This document shows positions 1 to 5,690 of a DNA stretch of 13,537 nt, one piece after another. The DNA comes from DASWIG01 sp965371445 (GTDB lineage: Bacteria; Acidobacteriota; Thermoanaerobaculia; Multivoradales; J023). Each line of letters begins with the position of its first letter. Within the stretch, counting starts at the first letter, position 1. Below the pieces are notes generated by a model. It was not told the origin of the DNA. It ran no database searches and worked only from the letters and a program-made list of their open reading frames with translations. The position numbers and the translations under genes are program-made. The DNA is taken from NCBI GenBank assembly GCA_965371445.1, contig CBDUYN010000234.1, positions 1 to 13,537 on the forward strand, given 5' to 3'.

Positions 1-132
1 GTTGCTGTCGGCGTTGCTGGAGGCGTTGCTGTCGGCGTTGCTGTCGGCGTTGCTGTCGGCGTTGCTGGAGGCGTTGCTTTCGGCGTTGCTGTCGGCGTTG
101 CTTTCGGCGTTGCTGTCGGCGTTACTATTTCG
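1..132 (+). repeat. 12-bp tandem repeat encoding VAVG units
   Basis: Ten consecutive 12-bp units fill 1-120, with consensus GTTGCTGTCGGC. Units 2 and 6 read GTTGCTGGAGGC and units 7 and 9 read GTTGCTTTCGGC. An eleventh, decayed unit (GTTACTATTTCG) covers 121-132. Reading from base 1 the units give V-A-V-G, V-A-G-G and V-A-F-G without a stop, and the frame continues into the ATG at 136. The array runs off the left edge, so its true length is unknown. The encoded stretch is hydrophobic and glycine-spaced, like a transmembrane or glycine-zipper segment. Confidence 0.95.
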
Positions 133-1692
133 ACGATGAGCGGTCGTTTGTTGGACTGGATTTTGATTCGGACGCTCGTCCCGTGGCTCCGTGCACGTCC
201 TTGGAATCGCATGGTGTGGTTGCCGCTACCGACTGTTCGCAAGCAGTTAGCCCACGGATTGACGCGGGATTGGGAAACCGGTGTGCACAACTTGAATCAG
301 TATCTTTCGTACAGTCTTCAATTCATCTCAGTCGTTTCAGCGGCCAATGCCAGCCTTGCTGATTCTCTCGAAGAAGATCTCCTGGCTCGCGTTACGAAGC
401 TTGCCAATGAGCCCTATGACTGGAACCTGGCTCGATTCGGTTCGGCAAACCTTGCAAATGCGTTGTGGCGAGAATTCATTGACGGTATCGTCATCCTACC
501 ACAGAAGCGTAGAGATCTCTGGAAATCCCGCTACCCAGACGATCTTCGCTTCGATACACCAGCCCGTTGTGCCTGCGCCGGCTTCTGGCTCTGGCACGAG
601 GAGGACACTGCCCAAGCCGCCGAGGCTTTCGAAAGAATCCGTGAGCTGCCGCAAGGTGAAGAGCTTTACAGGATCGCCGAAACTCTTGCTGACGGGGAAA
701 CTGCGAGCTCTCTCGAAGCCCTTGCTTCCATAGGCCACAATCTCGTGTGGCTCGATACCTTACCAGATCCGAAACTTCGTCCGGGAACCCTGCAAGCCCT
801 CCGGGATCTACGCGCCGCAGCGCAGGACGCCGCGACGGCACAGCACGCTCGATCCGACCTCAACCGTGCCTCAGCCCTCGGACGCGCCAACGGCAAGCTC
901 CGCGACCTGATCCTCCACGGACAGGAAAACGGCTGCCTCGATCCCGAGTGGCTCCTGGTCAAGAAAGTCGCCGAACGCTGGCAAGACATCGTCGCCATCG
1001 ACGAGTTCGAAAAGATCGAGGACGGCATCGAAGCCGGACACATCGACGCCCGGGTCATCGAATATCTCCGTTCGGTCAATCAGCGCTACCGTTGGCTCGG
1101 CCTCATCCTCGGCGGTCTCCACACCCTGGAGGAGATGGGACACGACTACAGATCCGCGTTCTGGGGTCAGGCGGAGCACGTCCGCGTCAGCTACCTGACG
1201 CGGGAGGCGACGGTCGACCTCGTGGCGCGTCCCCATCCGGACTTCGCCCTGGAGTACGCCGACGACCTGCTCGGGGAGCTCTACCGTCTGACCTACGGGC
1301 AGCCGTACCTCTTGCAGCGTCTCTGCTGGGAGCTCGTCAACCGGTGGAACGAGCGGTTCTTGAAGGACGGGGCGAAGACGCCGCGCGTCCTGGAGCTTGC
1401 GGAGCTGGAGCCGATCCTCGGCGAGTCCTTCTTCCGCGGCGCCGAGTACTACTTCGAGGGCGTGTGGGAGAACGTCAGCGAGGAGGAGCGTCAGGCGCTA
1501 CGGGCGATGGCGTTGCGGGACGGCTCGTGGCGTCGCGAGGAGGTGCCGGGCGGCGAGGAGGTGCTGGGGCTCATGCTGCGGCATGACGTCGTCCTCGAGG
1601 AGGGTGGGGAGGTGCGGTTCGCTAGCGAGTTGGTGCGGCGTTGGATTCTTCGCTCGGAGTCCCGTAGGAATGGTAGTGGAACCACGGGCTGA
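1..1692 (+). CDS. STAND-type ATPase-like protein lacking its P-loop (5' partial)
   Basis: The reading frame is open from base 1. The first in-frame ATG is 136 (518 residues from there), but it has no ribosome site and follows in-frame VAVG repeats, so the real start is probably left of the window. Counting from 136, residues 1-285 are mainly helical and of unknown role. From residue 286 the protein resembles the C-terminal half of a signal-transduction ATPase: Walker B plus sensor region (VAIDEFEKIEDG, 286-297), then GLILGGLHTLEEM, a winged-helix-like part containing YGQPYLLQRLCWELVNRWN, and a C-terminal helical part. No GxxxxGK[S/T] Walker A motif occurs anywhere. The usual NPYV...GRED...GKT block is expected between a segment like DPEWLLVKKVAERWQDIV and Walker B, but here they are directly joined. 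This suggests an in-frame deletion. ATP hydrolysis is therefore doubtful; it may be a pseudo-ATPase or a decaying gene. The family match is from memory of motifs. Confidence 0.65.
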   Translation, partial: VAVGVAGGVAVGVAVGVAVGVAGGVAFGVAVGVAFGVAVGVTISTMSGRLLDWILIRTLVPWLRARPWNRMVWLPLPTVRKQLAHGLTRDWETGVHNLNQYLSYSLQFISVVSAANASLADSLEEDLLARVTKLANEPYDWNLARFGSANLANALWREFIDGIVILPQKRRDLWKSRYPDDLRFDTPARCACAGFWLWHEEDTAQAAEAFERIRELPQGEELYRIAETLADGETASSLEALASIGHNLVWLDTLPDPKLRPGTLQALRDLRAAAQDAATAQHARSDLNRASALGRANGKLRDLILHGQENGCLDPEWLLVKKVAERWQDIVAIDEFEKIEDGIEAGHIDARVIEYLRSVNQRYRWLGLILGGLHTLEEMGHDYRSAFWGQAEHVRVSYLTREATVDLVARPHPDFALEYADDLLGELYRLTYGQPYLLQRLCWELVNRWNERFLKDGAKTPRVLELAELEPILGESFFRGAEYYFEGVWENVSEEERQALRAMALRDGSWRREEVPGGEEVLGLMLRHDVVLEEGGEVRFASELVRRWILRSESRRNGSGTTG

Positions 1693-1740
1693 CGCCCGAG
1701 GCTGGCGGATAACGCCCTCCGGGCTCCGGAGCCCGGAGGG
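1685..1740. terminator. Hairpin cluster between convergent genes, bidirectional terminator
   Basis: Three inverted repeats lie in 56 bp: CGGGC/GCCCG (1685-1689 with 1694-1698), GGCG/CGCC (1704-1707 with 1713-1716), and a perfect 26-bp palindrome at 1715-1740 (13-bp arms CCCTCCGGGCTCC and its complement). The TGA of the plus-strand gene (1690-1692) sits in the loop of the first hairpin. The palindrome ends exactly at the minus-strand TAA at 1743-1741. The position between converging genes and the stem strength fit a terminator for both strands, though no U-tract follows. Confidence 0.6.
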
Positions 1741-2076
1741 TTAGAGAAACTCGACGTGATCCTTCATTTCTTCGCCGGCGAGAACCTCGTAGATCAGCAT
1801 CAACCCTTGGATCGTTTCGCCGACTGAGAGATGCTGTTGCCGGGCATAGACGATTCCCGCGTGCTCGAACCCTTGAGCATATAGCTTGAGAAAATCATCA
1901 TCGTTTGTAAACAGCACCCGACCTTCGGATCTCGCGAACGCCAACTGTTGTTCGTCAGATGCGCCGATCATGCCGGCTTCGCCAGTCGTCAGCACGTCAA
2001 CGCCACGTTGGCGGAGTCCTTTCGCGACCGTATTGGCAATATGCTCGTCGACATAATAGCTAACTCGCTCGGTCAT
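1741..2076 (-). CDS. DUF5615 PIN-like toxin
   Basis: This 111-residue protein matches the DUF5615 (PIN-like, Mut7-C-related) family, whose members are proposed RNase toxins paired with DUF433 antitoxins. Visible signatures are the N-terminal YVDEHI with Asp10, the second acidic site in GASDEQQLAFA (Asp41/Glu42), and VLFTNDDDF with Asp59-Asp61, which together could form a metal-binding acidic cluster. The length is typical. The frame stays open upstream to 2127, but the ATG at 2076 is chosen because the family begins with this strand and because it gives a 17-bp overlap with the upstream DUF433 gene (stop at 2062-2060), a usual coupled arrangement. The ribosome site is weak (GGGA about 8 bp upstream), fitting translational coupling. 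GC is low for the window (27 of 60 bases at 1861-1920), suggesting acquisition. RNase activity is a family-level expectation and is not shown here. Confidence 0.85.
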   Translation of the reverse strand: MTERVSYYVDEHIANTVAKGLRQRGVDVLTTGEAGMIGASDEQQLAFARSEGRVLFTNDDDFLKLYAQGFEHAGIVYARQQHLSVGETIQGLMLIYEVLAGEEMKDHVEFL

Positions 2077-2371
2077 GCAGCTTTTCCCAGAGCTTTGAAG
2101 GCGTCTTGCGCCGCATCTCCTCGGCAAAGAGGACGCTCTGGCGCATCTGTTCGTCGATCGACTCGCGGTGGTCGTAGTAGTACGCCAATGCGGAGTAGAT
2201 CTCAGCCAGGCTCAAATCGTACTCCGCGGCGATTTCGTCGGCGCTCAACCCCATGCGCTCGTGCCAAATCAAGACGTCTTGCACGGAGATCCGTCGCCCG
2301 GCAATCCGTGGCTTCCCACCCAGAACCCCCGGGGTGATCTCGATGTGCTGGTTCAAGGCCATGGTCGTCAT
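2060..2371 (-). CDS. DUF433 family antitoxin
   Basis: This 103-residue protein carries the classic DUF433 pattern: ITPGVLGGKPRIAGRRISV, then the helical part with LSADEIAAEYDLSLAEIYSALAYY. DUF433 proteins are small helix-turn-helix-like antitoxins that pair with PIN-like DUF5615 toxins and are expected to bind the toxin and autoregulate the operon. The start at 2371 is supported by a strong ribosome site reading GGAGGA on the minus strand (2384-2379), about 7 bp from the ATG. A second ATG at 2362 is less well spaced. It is first in a two-gene minus-strand operon with the toxin, overlapping it by 17 bp. The polar C-terminal tail (MRRKTPSKLWEKLHDRAS) is the likely toxin-contact region by analogy. 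Confidence 0.88.
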   Translation of the reverse strand: MTTMALNQHIEITPGVLGGKPRIAGRRISVQDVLIWHERMGLSADEIAAEYDLSLAEIYSALAYYYDHRESIDEQMRQSVLFAEEMRRKTPSKLWEKLHDRAS

Positions 2372-2393
2372 GCGCTTTTCCTCCGGATCGTCG

Positions 2394-2448
2394 TTGCGTC
2401 CGCCTCTTGGCCCACTCTACTATACGTCGCCCCTCACCCTCACCCTAA
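2394..2448. promoter_or_regulatory. Possible overlapping divergent promoters
   Basis: On the minus strand, TATAGT (2424-2419) lies 18 bp from a poor -35-like TTAGGG (2448-2443) and could drive the DUF433-DUF5615 pair. On the plus strand, TTGCGT (2394-2399) lies 18 bp from TACTAT (2418-2423) and could drive the BNR gene. The two -10 boxes overlap, so the divergent transcripts might compete. The -35 boxes are weak matches, and the minus-strand one is only part of the REP-like repeat. Confidence 0.3.
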
Positions 2449-2553
2449 CCCTCTCCCCGTCGAACCTCCGTGCCCCGGCCCAACGTCCCAGACCCTAACC
2501 CTCTCCCCGTCGAACCTCCGTGCCCCGGCCCAACGTCCCAGCCGGGGAGAGGG
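2430..2553. repeat. REP-like element with a 50-bp exact tandem duplication
   Basis: The block opens with CCCTCACCCTCACCCTAACC, a kind of bacterial intergenic repeat commonly written CCCTAACCCTCTCCCCG...CGGGGAGAGGG. The 50 bp at 2442-2491 are repeated exactly at 2492-2541. The 3' arm CGGGGAGAGGG (2543-2553) is the perfect complement of CCCTCTCCCCG in the second copy (2499-2509) and also of the first copy (2449-2459), so either copy can pair with it. It lies between divergent genes and contains no convincing ORF. Confidence 0.85.
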
Positions 2554-2569
2554 AACCGGAGAAGAATCG

Positions 2570-2595
2570 GGTAGAGTACGACCCTCGACTCTACC
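2570..2595 (+). promoter_or_regulatory. Hairpin abutting the BNR gene ribosome site
   Basis: GGTAGAGT (2570-2577) pairs perfectly with ACTCTACC (2588-2595). After a bulged A, an inner CGA/TCG (2579-2581 with 2585-2587) closes a CCC loop. The stem ends at the base before the Shine-Dalgarno AAGGAGG (2596-2602). It could tune translation or stabilise the 5' end; at the DNA level it could equally be an operator. Confidence 0.5.
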
Positions 2596-2602
2596 AAGGA
2601 GG
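2596..2602 (+). promoter_or_regulatory. Ribosome site fixing the BNR gene start
   Basis: AAGGAGG is a near-perfect Shine-Dalgarno, 6 bp before the ATG at 2609. It rules out the upstream in-frame ATG at 2168, which lies across the antitoxin gene and would place the signal peptide internally. Confidence 0.9.
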
Positions 2603-2608
2603 AAATCC

Positions 2609-5600
2609 ATGCTTCGACATATCCCCGTCCGCCGCGTCTGCACGCTCGTCGCGCTCCTCGCGCTCGTCGCGGCGCCGCTCCTGGCGGATCGCCCCGATCC
2701 GGCGCCCGCCGCCGACGCCGCGGCCCGCGACGCCGCCTGGCAACGACACCTCGAGCTAGAGGACGCGTCGCTCTTCAAGGGACTCGAATGGCGCAACGTC
2801 GGACCCGTCGTCCAGGGCGGCCGCGTGGTCGACGTCGCCACCGTCCCTGGCGAGCCCTACACCTTCTACGTCGCCTACGCCTCGGGCGGGCTGTGGAAGA
2901 CCACCAACAACGGCGTCACCTTCAAGCCGCTGTTCGACCGCCAGCCGACGATCATCATGGGCGACGTCGCCGTCGACCCGTCGAACCCGCAGACCGTGTG
3001 GGTGGGGACCGGCGAGAACAACTCCTCGCGCTCGTCCTACGGCGGCCTCGGCATGTTCCGCTCCGACGACGGCGGAAAGACCTGGATCCGAAAGGGCCTC
3101 GAGTCAAGCGACCGGATCGGACGCATCCTGATCGACCCCCGCGACTCCAACCGCGTCTTCGTCGCCGCTCTCGGCAAGCTCTACACCCCGGGCGGCGAGC
3201 GCGGCGTCTACCGCACGAGAGACGGCGGCGAGAGCTGGGCGCAGGTCCTCGCAGGCGAAGGCGGCGAGATGACCGGCTTCGTCGACCTCGTGATGGATCC
3301 GTCGAACCCCGACGTCCTCTACGCCGCGGCCTGGGAGCGCTTGCGCCGGCCGTGGGACTTCGTCGAAGGCGGACCGGGGAGCGGCATCTACAAGACGAGC
3401 GACGGCGGCGAGAGCTGGACGCGCCTCGAAGGCGGCTTCCCGCAGGGCGATCACGTCGGCCGCATCGGCCTCGCCGTCGCGGCGAGCCAACCGCAGACCC
3501 TCTACGCCGTCCTCGACAACCAGGAGGTCCTCCCCGAGGAGCTCTGGGACCTGGGCGATAGCGCCGTCACCGCGAAGCGGCTCCGCAACATGACGAAGGA
3601 AGAATTCCTCGCCCAGGACCCTGAGGCCATCGAGGGCTTCATCCGCTCGAACGACTTCCACGAAGAGGTCGACGCCAAGATGCTCGTCAAGATGGTCAAG
3701 GACGACGAGATCACGATCCAGGAGATCCTCGACGAGATCTCCGACGCCAACGCCAACCTCTTCACGACCGACATCCGGGGCCTCGAGATCTACCGCAGCG
3801 ACGACGGCGGCGAGACCTGGAGGCGCACCCACGAGGATCCGCTCCACCAGGTGGTCTACACCTACGGCTACTACTTCGGCCAGATCCGCGTCTCGCCGAC
3901 CGACCCGGAGCGCATCTACACCGTGGGCGTGCCGATCATCACCTCCGGCGACGGCGGCAAGACCTTCGAGTCGATCCAGGAGCGCAAGGTCCACGTCGAC
4001 TACCACGCGATGTGGATCGACCCCGACTTCTCCGACCGGGTGCTGGTGGGCAACGACGGCGGCCTCGACATGAGCTACGACGGCGGCAAGAGCTGGATCA
4101 AGCTCGACGCCCAGCCGGTCGGCCAGTTCTACGCCATCACTGTCGACATGGCGAAGCCCTACAACATCTACGGCGGCCTGCAGGACAACGGGATCCTCAA
4201 AGGCTCGAGCAAGTCGCGTCCCGCGCTCGACGAGTGGAGCTTCGTGGGCGGCGGCGACGGCATGTACGTCCAGGTCGACCCGCGCGACGACAAGACCGTT
4301 TACTTCGGCTCCCAGTTCGGCTTCTACAGCCGCCGCGGCGGCAAGGACGGCGACGGCTCGGTGCGTCCGCGCGACAAGCTGAAGGAGCCGGCGCTGCGCT
4401 ACAACTGGCAGTCGCCGATCCTGCTCTGCGAGCACGATCCCGACACCCTCTACTTCGGCACCAACGTCTTCTATCGCTCGCTCGACCAGGGAACCACCTG
4501 GACGGCGATCTCCGGGGATCTGACGACCTCGGAGAACCGCGGCGACGTGCCGTTCGCGACGATCACCACGATCGACGAATCGGCGAAGCGCCACGGCCTG
4601 CTCTGGGCCGGGACCGACGACGGCAACGTCTGGGTCACAGACGACGGCGGCTGGAGAGACGTTTCCGTCGGTCTTCCGCGCGACCGCTGGGTAAGCCGGG
4701 TCGAAGCCTCGAAGCACGAGGAGAAGCGGGCCTACCTGAGCCTCACGGGCTACCGCGACGACGACGTCACGCCCTACCTCTACGTGACCGAGGACCTGGG
4801 CGAAACCTGGACGTCGATCGCCTCGAACCTGCCGGGCGAGCCGATCAACGTGGTTCGCGAGGACCCGGTCAACGCCGACGTCCTCTACGCCGGCACGGAG
4901 CGCGGAGCCTACGTTTCGCTCGACCGCGGTGGCGAGTGGCAGGCGCTGCCGGCGGCGCTGCCCAACGCGGCGGTCCACGACTTGATCGTCCATCCGCGCG
5001 ACCGCGAGCTCGTCGCCGGGACCCATGGACGGAGCATCTTCGTGATCGACGCGCTGCCCATCCAGGAGCTTGTGAACGTCCGCGAGGAGGCGGTCCACGT
5101 CTTCCCACTCGAGGACGTCAAGGCCCAGCGTTTCTGGTACCGCCGCCGCTCGCGGTGGTTTTATGACCCCGACTCCGCGCCCGAGGTCAAGATCCCCTTC
5201 TGGAGCGCCGAGGCCGGAACGGCGAAGCTCGCGATCTTGGACGACGACGAGCGCGAGCTCCGTACGCTCGAGATGGAGGTCGAGCCGGGCGTCTTGGTCT
5301 TCACCTGGGACCTTCTGCTCGACGAAGAGCTCGCCGTCAAAGCTGAAGAGGAACGCCTCGCCGCCGAGGCCGAGAAAGACGACGAAGAGAAGAAGGGCAA
5401 GAAGAGAAAGAAAAAGAAAAAGAAGGAGGCTGAAGCCGAGGGGGAAGGCGAGATGGCAAAAACGCCGTGGGTCGAAGCCGTACGCCTCGAGCAGCAACTT
5501 TACGTCACCAAGGGTGACTACACCGTCCGGGTGACGGTGGGCGAAGGCTCGGGCGAGACCGAGCTCAAGGTCAAGGCGCCGAAGGCGCGCGAGCCGCGGA

Positions 5601-5644
5601 TGAAGAAGCCCGAGAAGATCCGCGGCGAGAAGAAGGACGACTGA
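2609..5644 (+). CDS. Secreted BNR-repeat (VPS10/sortilin-like) beta-propeller protein
   Basis: This is a 1011-residue exported protein. A signal peptide covers about residues 1-26 (basic VRR, a long Leu/Ala/Val core, then LLA-D). The body carries repeated Asp-box motifs of propeller blades: SDDGGKTW, TRDGGESW, TSDGGESW, SDDGGETW, SGDGGKTF, YDGGKSW, SLDQGTTW, TEDLGETW and SLDRGGEW. Such proteins are usually annotated as WD40/YVTN/BNR-like or VPS10-domain 'glycosyl hydrolase'. They are common in Acidobacteriota-like genomes, and their substrates are unknown; glycosidase activity should not be assumed. A helical, charged insert sits between blades (residues about 310-385, around MTKEEFLAQDPEAIEGF). 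The C-terminus resembles a FlgD-like beta-sandwich (FTWDLLLDEEL ... KGDYTVRVTVGEG) interrupted by a Lys/Glu-rich segment at residues 928-939 (KKGKKRKKKKKK). The tail is also lysine-rich. A hairpin at 5653-5672 follows the stop. Confidence 0.85.
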   Translation: MLRHIPVRRVCTLVALLALVAAPLLADRPDPAPAADAAARDAAWQRHLELEDASLFKGLEWRNVGPVVQGGRVVDVATVPGEPYTFYVAYASGGLWKTTNNGVTFKPLFDRQPTIIMGDVAVDPSNPQTVWVGTGENNSSRSSYGGLGMFRSDDGGKTWIRKGLESSDRIGRILIDPRDSNRVFVAALGKLYTPGGERGVYRTRDGGESWAQVLAGEGGEMTGFVDLVMDPSNPDVLYAAAWERLRRPWDFVEGGPGSGIYKTSDGGESWTRLEGGFPQGDHVGRIGLAVAASQPQTLYAVLDNQEVLPEELWDLGDSAVTAKRLRNMTKEEFLAQDPEAIEGFIRSNDFHEEVDAKMLVKMVKDDEITIQEILDEISDANANLFTTDIRGLEIYRSDDGGETWRRTHEDPLHQVVYTYGYYFGQIRVSPTDPERIYTVGVPIITSGDGGKTFESIQERKVHVDYHAMWIDPDFSDRVLVGNDGGLDMSYDGGKSWIKLDAQPVGQFYAITVDMAKPYNIYGGLQDNGILKGSSKSRPALDEWSFVGGGDGMYVQVDPRDDKTVYFGSQFGFYSRRGGKDGDGSVRPRDKLKEPALRYNWQSPILLCEHDPDTLYFGTNVFYRSLDQGTTWTAISGDLTTSENRGDVPFATITTIDESAKRHGLLWAGTDDGNVWVTDDGGWRDVSVGLPRDRWVSRVEASKHEEKRAYLSLTGYRDDDVTPYLYVTEDLGETWTSIASNLPGEPINVVREDPVNADVLYAGTERGAYVSLDRGGEWQALPAALPNAAVHDLIVHPRDRELVAGTHGRSIFVIDALPIQELVNVREEAVHVFPLEDVKAQRFWYRRRSRWFYDPDSAPEVKIPFWSAEAGTAKLAILDDDERELRTLEMEVEPGVLVFTWDLLLDEELAVKAEEERLAAEAEKDDEEKKGKKRKKKKKKEAEAEGEGEMAKTPWVEAVRLEQQLYVTKGDYTVRVTVGEGSGETELKVKAPKAREPRMKKPEKIRGEKKDD

Positions 5645-5652
5645 GCAAGTCA

Positions 5653-5676
5653 CCCGGGCATGAAGGCCCGGGCTAC
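5653..5676. repeat. REP-like hairpin with CCCGGGCTAC end
   Basis: CCCGGGC (5653-5659), loop ATGAAG, then GCCCGGG (5666-5672) form a 7-bp perfect stem, followed by CTAC. The same layout (GC stem, TGAA in the loop, then CCCGGGCTAC) occurs at 13493-13515. It lies 8 bp after the BNR stop and may also act as its terminator, but it has no U-tract. Confidence 0.65.
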
Positions 5677-5690
5677 AGAAGGCGGAAACC

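Noticed and set aside
1..132. Repeat array considered as a CRISPR
   Set aside because: The units are contiguous 12-mers with no spacers.
895..915. GRANGKL read as a Walker A motif in the STAND-like protein
   Set aside because: The spacing is GxxxGK rather than GxxxxGK[S/T], the next residue is Leu, and it lies only about 30 residues before Walker B, too close for a P-loop ATPase.
2442..2541. Two 50-bp repeats considered as attachment sites or an insertion-sequence scar
   Set aside because: They are directly adjacent with nothing between them and no transposase or integrase is nearby; a slip duplication within a REP-like element explains them better.
2168..2608. N-terminal extension of the BNR gene from the ATG at 2168
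   Set aside because: It would run through the antitoxin gene and the REP-like repeat and place the signal peptide at residue 148. The ATG at 2609 has AAGGAGG 6 bp upstream.
5453..5644. Internal start (ATG at 5453 after GGGGGAAGG) giving a separate C-terminal BNR domain
   Set aside because: The purine-rich sequence there is explained by the Lys/Glu codons, and nothing else supports a separate product.
3104..5653. 849-codon open frame on the minus strand opposite the BNR gene
   Set aside because: The plus-strand frame has a signal peptide, Asp-box repeats and a strong ribosome site. The antisense translation is a repetitive Val/Asp/Arg/Leu-rich sequence with no recognisable domain, as expected opposite GC-rich coding DNA.
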